Source: Mya arenaria
Lineage: Eukaryota > Mollusca > Bivalvia > Myida > Myidae
Direction: 5' to 3'
Assembly: GCF_026914265.1 (NCBI RefSeq)
Contig: NC_069124.1
Coordinates: forward strand, 13,599,088 to 13,663,087
DNA: 64,000 bases
Translations under genes and position numbers: made by a program
Part shown: positions 1 to 15,000 of the stretch, in pieces
Layout: each line of letters begins with the position of its first letter
How positions within the stretch are numbered: position 1 is the first letter of the stretch
Notes under the pieces: model-generated
What the model was told of the DNA's origin: nothing
The model's input: the letters and a program-made list of their open reading frames with translations, nothing else
The model's database searches: none

Positions 1-57
1 CCCTGGTCGTATAGATAATCCATGGCTATGAATGTCCCTGTTCTGCCTATCCCCGCA
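1..57 (-). CDS. RPTP exon 20 (partial): PTP signature P-loop
   Basis: Spliced to exon 19 it gives [20 protein letters not shown], the classical PTP active-site signature with catalytic Cys and Arg. The acceptor is GTTAG at 58-62. The exon runs off the left edge, so the C-terminus and any second PTP domain are not seen. Confidence 0.96.
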
Positions 58-3000
58 CTAACAAATACAGTAGGAATTTGTTTGAAGATACATTTAGACG
101 TCTTTAAAAAGAACACAAAAACAACAACTCATACTTCAAGCTTCAAGCGTCTCCCATAAAAATACAACAACACAAAGTAACGGAAGTCGATAAATGTTAA
201 CACATCCGACATTAAACTTTAACGCACATTCAAAAATAGCATTATATACAGTACAGTTTCTATAACAAAGCGCACAGGTAAACTTAGATATATATTGTAA
301 TGATGGAAGTCTTTGCATGTTTTGTAAATCAATTAATGTTAACAATGCTATGGACCTGCAATGCACAAGCCACGGATGTTTCCTTTGGCCATCACGAAGT
401 TTAACTTTTCTCCAGAAGTGTACAAGGCTTATCGGACTTTGTGGTACGTCTTTGTCCGGCCAAGATGTGTAGTGAAACTGGGTCAGTTTACGGCGTTCTG
501 ATGGATGTGTCTGAAATATTCATATCTATAGTAAAACATTTAAAAGATATAGTTCAACGTCGACCTTTTACATCACTGGCATTTACAAAGGTCAAACGTT
601 ATTAGCAAATTGACCTTCCGTCTTTTAACATCAAATGCAAAAACGAAACATAGAATATAGAATAGAAAATGTAGTAAACATGTCATACTGAAATCAGTAT
701 AAACGCTATACCGTTCTGTGAAATCCAACTGTTCTTATACAGAAGTCAGCAAACACTTCCTCTTTCATCAATGTAACTTCGAAGTAGCCATAAGTCGTCT
801 GATGCTTGAGTCCTCCGCCCCAATAGTGTAGACATTTCATCTGAAAACGGACATAAATGTATATAAAACATGCAAATTACAAAATGTTCAAAGGCAAGCA
901 TGTTGGCACTTTCATGTATGTTTTTTGTTCAAGTTTATGTTTTAAAATGTTTTCTATCACCTTTATTTGTTATGTTTGGATAAAAAATACAAACTTTTGT
1001 TTCCTCAACCAAATTGGTAACCATAACAACCGTTTGTACGTTTTGCTCCCAAATCATCTGCCAAAAATCCTCCATGTTAGATTCCACAGGACCTTTAAAT
1101 GTCATTTAAATCACATTTATCTCAACATTTGTGATTGAATTGCTATATTAACATGGTTTCAATGGTGATGTTCACTTAAGAATATAGCCTCCAAAAATCG
1201 TTTTTAGCTCGTCCGTGTTTCAAGGAAAACGGTCGAGGTATTGTCATTGCTCTGCAGTCGTCGTCGTAGTTCAAACAATCACTTAACGACAAACGTGCAA
1301 GATTATAAGTATCTTCCATGGCCGAGAGTGTAAGATAGGTTCATTCCGACCCGAGCGTAGGTTTTTTTTGCGAAAACGAGGTTTACCGAGTTTCCGCAAA
1401 ACACCCTGCGCGAGGGTCGGGATGAACCAATCTTACACGACCGGCTATGGTAGATGATTTTTCTCCCACCTCAGTTTAACAAAATTAAGTAAAATGTATT
1501 TTTTTGCTGGAACTCTTTTGTGCTTAGTGAAAATAATTGCGTATGGATATACGATAATTCGTGGTTGTCATGGATTTTCGCGCAGTGATTCAGAGTATGT
1601 GAATGGTCTGATCGGTCTTTAAATAGTTCTAAGAAGAGTGAAGCATTATTTCTTGAAAGGTGCGTGAAAACTGTTTTCTGGTGACATTTGAAGCGAGAAA
1701 TAATTAACTCGCGTTCTAAATATTGCCACCAGACAAGGTTTCGATGGTGCGCTACAGACGACAGTCCTCAACAAGGGAGGTAATAACAATGTGGTGACCA
1801 TTAAAAGAAGTTCCATACGGGCATTTTATCTTCGCCCGTGGGCAAGATATAAATTTCTAGCATGGTTGAATTATTGGATCTACTTATCTGAAGTGGGAGA
1901 AAAGAATTTCTAGCATGTTTAAATTAATGGATCTATTTATCTGAGATGAGTGAAAATCAAATAAACTTTACCCAAAGATAGTTAGCACATATATAGTAAA
2001 GTAAATAACTCAGGCTTTCATAAAGTTCGAGTTATGGCCGAGTTTCAGTGAAAACAACATATATAAATGGCGTTGGCGATCGCTCAGCGGCGCTTTTGTT
2101 TAATATATTTAATTTAATTTATATGTTTAGCAAGGACGATACCTCGGCTATAATAAATAAATAAATAGTATGCCCTTAGTTTTAGTTAAACTCAAACTAA
2201 GGACGTGCGTTGGCGTTAACTCCGCGGCGCTCTTGAAAAATATAGTTTATTTATACAATATGTACATACCCTGAGACGCAATATAGGTCTTTCTCTTTTG
2301 ATATCCCTTAAACAGAATGTTACAGTTGTTTTATTTACGGCATATTAACTGTTTGATTTTATTAACACAAGTATATAAGTTATACACGCTGAACTAAAAG
2401 CATAATTATATAAACATTGGATAATTCAGGTCGAATTCCTTTTTTAAAACAAAGAACCTAATAACATATTATTGGTAAACAGGGATTTCTGTATACATTA
2501 ATATCTTACTTGGATATGGCAGGCATTGATGTAATTGATATTTGCACTAGTTTCGGCTTGTAGAACAACTCTGGAGTGGTCGTCTGTAACAAAGTATTTA
2601 CTTACATTATTTTTTAATTTATTATACATATGTAATATGTACGAATAAAGCCATATCTTATGCTACGTTATTATAATATATTGCTGTGTTTCAGTGTATT
2701 ATAACCATACCATAATTTGTATACGAAAAGATTTAACGTAATATCACATTAAAGATTCCTAGTAAACGATAACAACATATGTTTGTACATGATTTTGTTA
2801 ATCTTTGACTATAATTTAATAGTGGAAGAGAATGTATGTCAACTTACATGCATATAATCCCTTATATCGATTTTTGCCTATATTTTCGAAACGTTTTGCC
2901 GCTGTTGCAGGGAACTGTAAACCAGAAGGGATTTCCTGAAAAACGATACCACCTTATTGTTTACATTACGGAATTTTAAATTCATGTATCATTAAAATAC

Positions 3001-6000
3001 AAATGAAATGTTATTGTTTTAACATAAGAATATCAACTTGGTATATTTCACCGTTTTGAAATTTAAGCCCTCTCACCAACGCAAATCGAACGTCAATTTT
3101 AACGATTTTATTTCTGAAATAACGTCACTTCCGATTACTACGGTGTTCCGTTAGGGACATACTGTCATACTGTATTCGACCTTATGTCCAAAAGCACGAA
3201 GGTAAAGGAGCTTAGGGATGAAGGCAAAATAACAAAAGTAACAAGGCGGAGAAACTCCTTCACCATAGTCCCTTCGCTCTTTCGCCTTTGTGTCTTTGCG
3301 TCTTGACCTTCGTCCCTTCGCTCCTTTGATTTCTTTCTTTCGGAAGACACAATGACCTAACTGAACACCGTTCGTAAGGGGCCACAAACTAAAAGCACTA
3401 CCAGTAATGTGAAGACCGCGTTGAATTCCAGCGTGTTTTAGAAAGGTGATTACGCTATCAATATGATCAATCATACAAGATATTAAACATTATATTGAGT
3501 CTAATTATCTATGTCAGTATTATCAAATGTCTCTATGAAATTACATGTACGAAGGCGGAGAAGCAAAGGGATAAAGGCTACTTCGCTCCTTCGGCTTCAA
3601 ATTTTCGTGCTTTCGTGTCTTCGTCTTAGTGTTTTTGCAACTTAGCCTTCATACTTTCGTGTCATCGCTAGCCCTAACAGAACACGTAGTATAATATTTG
3701 GCGCATTATGCAAAAAACTTCCATTTATTTTCGTTTTCCATCATTTTAATGCATACAATAAAAATAATTTTTAGGCTTCTAATATTGTTAACTTTTTTCA
3801 TTAGTGGTAACAAGCCATAGAAACATGATATTCACCAACAAAAAATGATATTGCTATTTGCGAATCCACGTGTGTAACAAGGGGAGACGTTATTCCTATT
3901 CTTAAGCTATGACAAAACTAAAGACTTGTAAATAAATTAACGTGAATCACACCATTTCCCTAGCATTGGATTTTAAAGCGCCATGAATAAAAAAAGCATG
4001 TACATATATAATGTACGGATGAAATTCCGGCAATTGTTCATCATGTCAGAGAATGGACAGTCCGAAGCACGCAGAAAACACAGCGTTTAGGACCTTAATT
4101 TCATTTGGAATGACAACAGAGCTACAATTAAGCGTACAACCTTAATAGGAAATAAACTCGAAGGTGGACTGGAGTTTCTGAATTAAAATACTATTCTAAA
4201 AGGATGAAACTTAATTGACTAAATTCCTTAAAATAAAATAAAATGCAAAATGGAAAATAATCGCATCATATTTTCTTTATCAATGCGGACCAAATTATCT
4301 TGTCTTCAATATGAATTTAGACTCACTTAAATCCCTATCTGGACAAAACTTAAAACTCTGTTTTCCAACGAGACTTGATCATCACGTGGTTAGAATTTAA
4401 ATCAATTTCAAGGTCAAACAATATTAAGAATGACTTTTATTCAATTCGAACTCAAGTTTTATGGGGAAATAAATATATTAAATTCAATAATAAATGTCTA
4501 CTAGTCAAACACTGGATTGACTCTGGATTTATGTTTCTAATCGATATAATTTCATCATCTGGTGAGATAGACCTGAGAAGAATTGTGCAATAGTGAAATG
4601 TAACTGGATTTCAGAGGTAAACACAATAATAAAAGCTATCTCAAAGCACTGGAAAATTGTAATTAAATCGATTCAATCTGTAAACATAAAGATTAAAACG
4701 TGATTAAATCTTAAATACGGTCAAAAGCAGTTAGACGATCTCACCAATAAAGATATTTATCATTTATTTCGTAATGCTGTATTTGAAAAACCCTTTGCAT
4801 GGCGATCATGGTATCTTATTTTACATTGGATGATTCCAGAAAATCAAGTTTAACAGTTCAAGTTCAAACTACTACATGACATCATGGCTACAAATCTAAA
4901 CCTATTCTGCTGGAATATCTCAGCAAGTCCTCTTTGTAATCACTGCATTCACGTCGAAGACTATGACAACTTTCTTATTAATTGCCCGTTTCTCTCTCAT
5001 TGTTGGTCAAAGACAAATGACACAATTAAACATTGTAATATACATCAACAGATGAAAGGCCTCGAAATACTTGTAATTGGATATAAAATTGAATACAAAT
5101 AATATATAGAGGATATTTGTTTATTTCAGTGTAAGATCGTATTTTATTTCACGAGTGTCATAGAAAAACATATTTTCACTAATGGCAAAGCCACGGGTGA
5201 AAATGTAGTTTTTCTATTATCAAGAGTGAAACTAAATACAATCTTACACTGAAATAAACAAATTTTCTGTTTTTTATGCTTATTTTCGGAGTTTTTTTTA
5301 GTTTTTTTAATTTATTTCTTAATTACCCCCTTATTTGAAAAGGGTGGTATTTACTCAAAATTATAGCTGTCAACTTTGAGAAATAGTTCTCTGCTATTCA
5401 CTCTTATAGTTTATTCTTCGCTCGTTTTATAAGTGCACATATGTTCCATCAAATAACGAAAACATTTTTATTTTAAGTGGGGTATGAATACATAAACAAA
5501 TTACTACGCCGCTATTTAATGAATGAAAATTTGGAAGGTCAAATGTGTTAGCAAAACAAATGCGTACACTCATTGGATTTTAAAAATTCTTCTTAGTTTA
5601 AGACTGCATGTGCTTCATAGTAAATTAATATTCAGTCATCTTACCTTCAGAGACCAGTCTGTTTCGCTTGAAAACAGGTTTGTTTTCCAGGTAAAGAATG
5701 AATGCCACGCTAGTTTGTTGACAAATTTTGAGGCGTGGGTGGGGTAAAAAATATTTTACGTATTACAACGGCAAACAGTTCAAAATACATTTGAACGATG
5801 ATATAAAATTCTATTTATGTTTGAACAGTTGTAATCGTCTGTAATTTGTTTGATATGAAAGCAAATGTTCCAACATTCAGCTTCAAGATCAAGAAAATGT
5901 CTGATAAACGGGATAACCGGTAATAAACGTTAAGTTGCTAATTTACAAATATATATTATAGCGTTTGATTATGAACAGTACATACGTAGCGTTCAGATAT

Positions 6001-9000
6001 AAGCAGTGCATATATAGCATTTGATTATGAACAGTACATACGTAGCGTTCAAATATGAGCAGTACATATATAGCGTTCGATTATGAACAGTACATACCTA
6101 GCGTGCAATTATGAACAGTACATGCACAGCGTTCAATTACGAACAGTGCATATATAGCATTCGATTATGAACAAAACATATATAGAGTTCTATTATGGGC
6201 AATACATACATAGTGTTCAATTATGAGCAGTGCATATATAGCGTTTGATTATGAACAGTACATACATAGCGTTCAATTATGAGCAGTGCATATGTAGCGT
6301 TCGATTATGAACAGAACATATATAGCGTTCTATTAGGGGCAGTTCATATATAACGTTCAATTATGAGCAGTACATGTATAGCGTTCGATTATGAGCAGTA
6401 CATTTATATAGCGTTTAATTATGAGCAGAACATATATAGCGTTTAATTATGAGCAGTACATATAAAGCGTTGAATTATGAGCAGTACATACATAGCGTTC
6501 AATTATGAACAGTACATACATAACGTTCAGTTATGAGCAGTACATTTATAGCATTCGATTATGAGCAGTACGTATATAGGAAAGAAAACTTTACCTGAAA
6601 GGTCCTCTCGAAGAAGCTAATATCATTGTAGTGTACATTCAAATACCCCGTAAGTTCACGGACAGCAATGGGACTGATAGAATGGTTCACCTTTCTATGG
6701 AAAGCTTCTGTATTGTAATATTCACCCGGTTCATCAAATGCTGTTATGTAATCAGCACCAGAGGCCATACATGTTGCATCGCCGATGTCTTAAATAAAAA
6801 CGTCCCTCGGTAAAGCTATTTTGATACACGTGTGGTCCGTGTGTAATGTTTGCACGTGTGTATGTGGTGTATTTAAGTTTGTGTCTCTAGATCATTCTCG
6901 TTTCGACCCTTGCCTCTTTAAAATACAGGATGAAACAGTATGTTGAAAGGAAAAGGCGGACCAATATAGCGCCCAAAATTTATGATGACCTGGCACATAT
7001 TCATATCATTGCATTTAGCATTTTTAACATGTTTATATATAAACGTTTTTACGTTTCAAAAGATATATTACGCACAAATGGTCGAAAAGTGCATACTTTT
7101 ACGTCATTAAACATGTTTATACCGTGTGCAGTGCTCGTCTGCTGAACAGCAGCGGTGTTGATGTAAACATTGTTTTCCCCATCCATGTTCGTAACAGATT
7201 GGTCAGCTTCAGTTCCATTTATATCATTCGATCTTGCTTTCCGTCTGGACAAATCATGAAATACATTGTACAACAACACTATGTGACCAAACAGTCATTT
7301 ACATTTCTTAGGAATGCACAACTGTTATTCAATAACTTTACGAGAAAAACGCAAAACATGCGATTTAAAGTAATAAGAAAACAAGCTTAATTATTAAGTT
7401 AGTTTGTACCGTCTGATTGGTTTGACCTTCCTTCGCCTTATATATATCACAGAGATGACAAAGCCGACAGCGATAAGAAGAACAATCCCAACGCTCCCGC
7501 CGATTACGAATCCATTTGCATTATGCTCCGCTTGTCCTCCTGATGTGGAATAAGAAACAATGCCGGCAAGCAAATTGTACATGCTTAGGGCGGGGTTTGA
7601 CCTCCGTTAACCAATGAAAATCAATACGGAAATACCCGAGGTACATGTACAATCCACCTTCGGCACTTCCATAAAAGGAGTGGAGAAAACATATAATGAA
7701 TACACGTCTAAAGAGTACTTCTTTTGACCGGAAATTATATTTCATAACTCTACAATAATATTACAAAACGAACAGGGTTTGTCGTAACAATTGGTTTTTT
7801 ACCCCACATCCTAAAAAATACCGTCTAAACCGGATATCTAAATAATTAAGATAAATGTATTTATGCGCATTTTACGACAGTTGATGTAAACAATTATTTG
7901 AATATATCAATATCATGATGCAATAACACGGATTTAACGTTGTTTTCACGGTGGGTTGAACTAAGAATTATACTTGTCATTGTAAATTGAATCGTTCATA
8001 CGTTGCTGTTTGGACACCATAATGACATAACGTTGGTTTTTACGTAATGAACAAGCTAAAGTGATGAAAACGGTATCCACATCAAATCCAAAGTGGGTGG
8101 GGAAGGTCAAAACATAAAACGTTGAAAATGCTTGTTTTGTTTAGATTTGAGAAACGATCTTTTTGGGGGTTGAAACATTCATTCTTGGCGACATGTTTGG
8201 GGTTATTTAAGAGTTGAACAAATTTTACAAAAAAAGATTTTAACAGATTATGGATCAAAAAGCATTCACATTATTACGAAAAAAACTGTCGACATAAGTA
8301 CTTCGTCATTATGTCAAAATGCCACAGAATACTTATCCAACAATGTCTTGAGAGATCTTGATAATATTTTGTAAAATAAGAATGTTATTCAGAAAAATAA
8401 TGAATTTTCGCGGTTGAAATTCATTTCCGCGTTACAAAAATGCATAAATCTTGGCTGCAATCAACACAAATCTACAAGATATTGTTGATTGGGAAGTCCC
8501 GATAAATTTGACTCTCAAACATATTATTTTTGCTTTACGACATTTCCGGGAAAGCGTAAATTTATGCTTTTTGAATAGAAATCTAATAAAATATTCTTTT
8601 CATAAAAATTGTTCATGCTTGTTATAAGTCATGCTTGTTAAATATTGAACATCAAAACTACATAGAAGTTGATTTTTTCAATATTTTAGATTTTTGGTCC
8701 TTCAATCGACTTTTTCATCGCTAAGTAGTGAAAACTAAATCTAAAAAAAAAATGTTTTTCATTAAAAATCATTGTGCATGATTATGGTAAACCTGAGAAG
8801 AAAAGTGTGCCTGATGTGGGGCTCAGACTCACGTCCGCAGGAACACTAGCACGGCGCTCTTGCCAACTGAGTTAAACGGGCAGCTGGTCACACAGGCTAG
8901 ACTCGTCCGCCCATTAAAGGGGCTGCGTGTCTCACAGATGATAAAATAAACATTAATATTTTTGTCATGGCAGAGTGGGGCAGATGACTCGCGAATACTT

Positions 9001-12000
9001 TAAGCGATAAAGATGTATGAATGAAATTACAGAAAACCACTTCAGCACAAATAATGAAATCAAATGTTTATTAATTCATAATCTGTTTTTCAGGGGAGGG
9101 TTCTGGAGGGGTTTCCCCTCCCGACAATCATCAGATTTGGCATGTTTGACCTGGTTTCAACAAGCATAATAATGTGAGTATTATAGATTATGAACCAGGG
9201 GGAGATTTCAGCATAAAAGGCAGCGTTTCTTTTTGGCAGAATTACATGATAACACTATAGTTACAGCGTCTTACTGGTAAAAAAAAATACCAAGGTTTTC
9301 AGAAGGATACCTTTAGGCGAGATGAAATGTATTGACATGTCTCGCTTAAACTGGCACATATTTCCGCACAGAACTTCTTTAAGTTAGCCTCTTTTCAAAA
9401 TTATTCAATGCTAGACAGTTTAAGACAAACTCTTTCCTACAAAGTAAAAAATGACATGGGTGGGTTCGGGAGGGGTTTCCCCTCACGAAAAGCAATGTTT
9501 ATAATACCTTTTTTTCTGCATATAATCAGAAAATGCGGGGTCATCAGTTCAGCAAAAAAAAACAGTGGCGTTTTTCACAATATTTTTCAGAAGTTTTAAA
9601 CATGCTTGTAGATTAGTGATTTTTCTTCATGCAGTGCAGTGTGCAATTTACTCTTCCTAACTGCTGTTTCGACTTGAGATAGAATATGGCCGAGAAATAT
9701 TTTCTTCTCAATTATTTCTTCAAACACTATATGAATCAATATGAATTACTTAAAAAGCGATATTGTTCATGTAAAATTAACAAGACATTTACAATGCCAG
9801 CTCTAATATTGTAAAGCATAGGTGATTTATAGACATTTATAAACAATAGAAAAACAATATTTCACTTTTTCAACATATTGATATTCTTTTACTGTTTGAA
9901 ATTTCAGCCAGCTCTCAAATAAATATTGAATGCCAGTGCTAAGAGGGCTGGGACACAATTTGAACAACTTCATTACCAAAATAATGTAACCTTTGTATAC
10001 AAATTATAATCTGTTGCCCTACTTCAATAATTATAATTGAATGCCATTTAATACACTTTTAGGGTCTAAAATTAAATTATTATGTTTGTGATAGATCGCA
10101 AAATATTTCAGTTCGTTACTCTTAAAATATAGCTTTTGATTCTCACTCAGTGAAATTCATGTACATCAGGATTTTACACTAAAACAAAACAAATTCACTA
10201 TTTATTCTTTCTTTCAGTTATCGCATGGGGCGTGGTTACATTTGACTGGTGCATTAATGTTTTATGTTTTTAAAACGTTACTAACGGTTTTAGAAAAATG
10301 AATAAAAAATCATTTTTTTGAAATAAGATATAAAAATCTGCGATCAATTTTTTTGTCAGCAGTCTTATATAACTTGTTTATTATGCATTTACACAAAAAT
10401 CGTCTCGTTAAAAGACAAAAATAAGAAAGTTGTCTTAACGTTAAATCTGTGGGAGTGCAACTTTAAGGGACACCAAATTGTACATTTGCAAGAAAAAAAA
10501 GAAATAGTGAAAACCTCTGCTAATGGCACAATGCTTCTTTTGCTGTTTTTTTGTGTTTTACCAATTTAAAATGAACTGTTTGAGTACCATATAAATACCT
10601 GTTGATTTAAAAATATTGTCAGTATATGAGTCTGTTCTTATCAAGTCACTTTTACATGCTAAATATTCACAATATGAACTGGCAAATAATATATTTGCTG
10701 ATTTTTGGACCATCTGGTGTCTAGCCCTTTCATAAACCATCTAGCTGCCAATGTGAGTTTTAGATACATATTGGACAGTTTCATTGGAATTTATTTAGTA
10801 TAAAAAATATGTTTCATGGCTAAAAGCGTAGTACTTACTAAGGGCTTTTTCTATAGTACCCATGGGTTTGACTTTCGGACCCATTCCCAAAGCAACATAT
10901 AAGATGTTTTTCCCAATCTTCAGAAATTTTGTTTTAGAAAGTCTTTTAAAATGTACTGGTTCATTTTCAACATCCTAATAAATTATGTGATGTAAAGTTT
11001 TTTTGATAACTGTACTCAGAAATCATTGATTTTCATCACATTCAGATATATCTGTATGAAATATTATCTGTCATGATTGATTAATTGCAATAGATATTTA
11101 CACCTAAGGATTGATATTTCAGCCATTTTGGTTCTATTAAAGGGAATTAAACTAATATAAAATCATTTCCTAATTCGCAGGAGACTAAGCTGTCGAAGCT
11201 TTTTCTTTTAACAGTTAATTTTTCCAATTTCAGCATTTTCATGACGCAAAATTATCCAAAATGTCTAGGGTCTTTTTCCCGAATTGGGCAGAAAAAGCCC
11301 TGTTACTTAATAATAATTTAGGAAAAATGTTATTCAAGGGACATTTTCATACACTTGAGATCTGTTTTTGTAATGATACAAAAATAAGCTGATTCTTCCA
11401 TCTAATACAAAAACTAAATAATGTCTAAACTGTCAAATGTGAGGTTGCATTTGTAAACTTCATCTTTGTTTAGGAAATCTGTGAATATAACTTTCACCAC
11501 CCAGTATCGATATAAGAAGTAAAAAATATTCTAGTAACTATTTCCTCATGTCAGGGACAATTCAATTAAAAAATCAAAGGAAAAAACTGTTAAATACTAT
11601 CATGTTGTTGTTTTTTCTAACTCTTAATAATATTTATTCCCTGATGTTGGTCGGTTTCACAGTCGGAGCAAAACTTAAAAACTACTGGATGGAATTGGAT
11701 TAAACTTCATACAATGGTAGAGCATAGTTAGAGGAAGTGCCGTGTACAATAACCATAACTCTATTCTTGCTTATTACTGAATTATTGCCCTTTGTTACTT
11801 TTTTGTCTGGAGTATAACTTGAAAAGTACTGGATGGAATTCATTGGAACTTCATACAATGGTAAAGCACAATGAGAGGAAGTGCAGTGCACAAAACCATA
11901 ACTCTATTTTAGCTAATTACAGAGTTATGGCCTTTAATACTTTTTTTCTTGTCGTGAGCATAACTTGAAAACTGTTGGATGGAAATTAATAAAGCTTCAT

Positions 12001-15000
12001 ACAGTGATAGATCATGATGAGAGGACTTTAGTGCAGTGTATAGGAACCTCAATTCTATTTCAGCTAATTACAGAGTTACTGCCCTTTGTTATTTTTTCTT
12101 GTCTGGAGCATTACTTGAAAACTATTGGATGGAATTTAATAAAACTTCATACAGTGATAGATCATAATGAGAGAAAGTGCAATGTATAGAAACCTCATAA
12201 TGAGAGGAAGTGCAATGTATAGGAACCGCAATTCTATTTCAGCCAATTACAGAGTTATTGCTCTTTATTACTTTTTTTGTCCGGAGCATAACTTGAAATC
12301 TATCGGATGGAATGTAATAAAACTTTATACAATGGTACAGCACAATGAGAAGGAGTTCAGTGTACATGAATCATTACACTATTTTAGCAAATTACAATGA
12401 CAATAGTCCATAAAATAAAGTTGTCATTTATAGGTTGGCTTTCCAAATAGTTGACTGCAATTTCATATCAGGGCGGCGTTCGGGGGTATTAACCACCTTC
12501 AGTGATAGCTCTAGTTACCTTTCAGGTGGCCCTGCAGTGCCAGATGAATGCGGTGGTTTTGTCTTTGCGCAAAATATAGCGGGGAATGGGCCTACCAAGA
12601 GTCCCTTGGGTACGGGGGCATTTGGCAGAGATTTTACCATCTGTTCGTCCCCGCAGAGCGGAGATTTTAGCCGGGGTTGGCTTGACCGGAAGTCAAAGTC
12701 CCTGCTATTCCCCGGACCTGGGGGGGGGGTTAAAATTGACTGGTGCATAAATGCCAGCTTCACCAACTCAACTCGAAGCCTTTAGTGAATGTCCTTATGA
12801 AAATACGATTTTTAGTACATGTAATTACATCAACCAGGTGACATTTTTTGTAGTCCAATTCCTAAATAACATAATTAATTTGTTATTGTTTGTAACAGGT
12901 TGGAGATGGGGATGATGACGGACCTGCCAGCCGAACTCAAATTGGATTAGGCATCATGCGGTAAATTATTAGTATTTCACAACCACTTTATGAAAATGTA
13001 TCCAAACAGTAGCGGGTTCGAATCTTTTAAGTTTGTTTCATTCCTAAATAACATTGTTTCATGCTGGTTGTAAATTATTTCCGGTCACGGCCATGAGATT
13101 ATATCATTTTCTAATAAACTATTTTGTTTGCTTTTTTATAAATTTCAGGTTTTTGACTTATCCCTCAATACTTCTTAATATATTTCAACATTCTGTAATA
13201 GCACAAATGTATTGGTTCTTTTTTTTATAGCCACCTGGTTGCTGAAGTTTGAGAGGACCTTTATGGACAAAAAATCCTGCTCAAGATAGTTCTGTCTGGA
13301 ATTCCATACCATCTCCAGAGTATGGAAAATGTCTTCAAGTAAGAAGAGATTCAAAGCAAGTGCATTTCTGACTCCTCCAAAATGCTTCTTTGTAGTCAAT
13401 TACCTTGGAGTTGTTTAATACTTAATTTAATTGCAAAATATTCAAACATGATATATTTCATCTATTTTGTCTTGATCTTTGAATCCGTCAAATTACACTA
13501 TGACTATCATTATGTGACTATATCAAGGTTATCAACGTTGACGCCATTTGATAATGACGTCATTTCCTGTTCATTATATACATACAACCTGATGAAGGCC
13601 GAATGGCAGAAACGTTGTTTTATAAATAGATAATTTGTGTTGAAGTTGGACTTCTTAAATTTTCACCATATATGAATATATCAAATTTATGACTACATAA
13701 AGAAGTGTGTATGCCTCAAATGATTGTTAACTGGTATATCTTCACAGTAGTAGTTAGTACTTTTATTCTGTTAAAACATTGCATTTATGTTATTTGCAGA
13801 TTCTGATGTGCCAGCAGCCTGAAGTGGTCAAACAATTTGAAACTGGATGCAGCACAGAATCCCATATTTCAAGAGAATGCAGATGTTAGTCAACCCTGTC
13901 AAACTTGTTTGTGTGAATAATACAAAATGTGACATTTACAGCAAATATGTAATAATTGAGCAACGTATAGACAATTGCAAAACTATGTTATGTTAATTTT
14001 GTGCCATATTTAGCATTTAAAACCAGATACTTTCAGTTTTTGCTGGTTTGTTCGGTTTCTTTTATTCATGATTTTTTTTTCAAGAAGACACCAGTTCGGT
14101 GTATAGTACTTATGGTGTTTTAACTGTCAATGAATCCAAGATCACTGTATGTTGTTGAACTGATATATATGTTAAACATTGAAGATCCAGCTGTCAGTAC
14201 AGAAAACATTGATTGTGCTTTTGAGAACACTGAATTTTATCAACATAATTTGGTTTATTGGGTCTTTTGGTTTATACCTGATTTTAGCAAAGCTGTTTAC
14301 AATATTCATTAATTGAAATTTAGATAATTTTGATCATTAGACAGGATGTTTGTCAGATTTGTCATTGCAAACAAATTATTTTAAAGTTTATTGAAAGCAT
14401 CGTTAAGATGATTCTGTAATTAAAGCAGAATTGTATTTGCCCTTAAAATCTAAACAACACATTTGTTCATAATTGACATTTTGCAACTTTTTTGGCGGGG
14501 GTGTGGTGTATGATTTTGTATCACTGAGATATTTTGCAGATAATTTTCCAGAGCTGCTTGGCTACATATTGTTCATATACAATCATAATTATTAGTAACT
14601 GATTAAATGTTTTGCCATGTTTTACCATCATATTTAAATAGATTTTTGCCCATTCAATTCTAGTTAAAATTATAATAACCCCTGCTTGTTACATACTTCA
14701 GTGCAACATTATTGATATGTGATCATTTTTAGATTGACTATTCGAAGAATAAGGAGAGCTATCCTAGTCACCCGAGTGTCAGCGTCAGCATTACCACTTA
14801 TGTAAAAGTTTGCGTACCACCTCAAATATTTTCAAAGTCCATTGACATACTGTTTTGAAACTTCGCACGCGTGTTCACCATCATGCTCCCAACCTGTACA
14901 CAGGAGGAGGTCACTGTATCGAGCATTTTGACATAATTATGCCCCTTTTTTACTTAGAATTTAGGTGTAAGTTTGCGTACCACCTCAAATATTTTCAATG

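Noticed and set aside
3151..3474. 107-codon basic minus-strand frame
   Set aside because: Translation of TTCG/CTTTCG low-complexity DNA in an RPTP intron.
8808..8884. Functional tRNA gene
   Set aside because: Box A is good but box B and the T-arm are degenerate; fits a SINE head better.
12435..12785. 116-codon plus-strand open frame (and 83-codon minus-strand frame)
   Set aside because: Both lie in one GC-rich repeat-like block; open frames on both strands are expected there, and neither shows family features.
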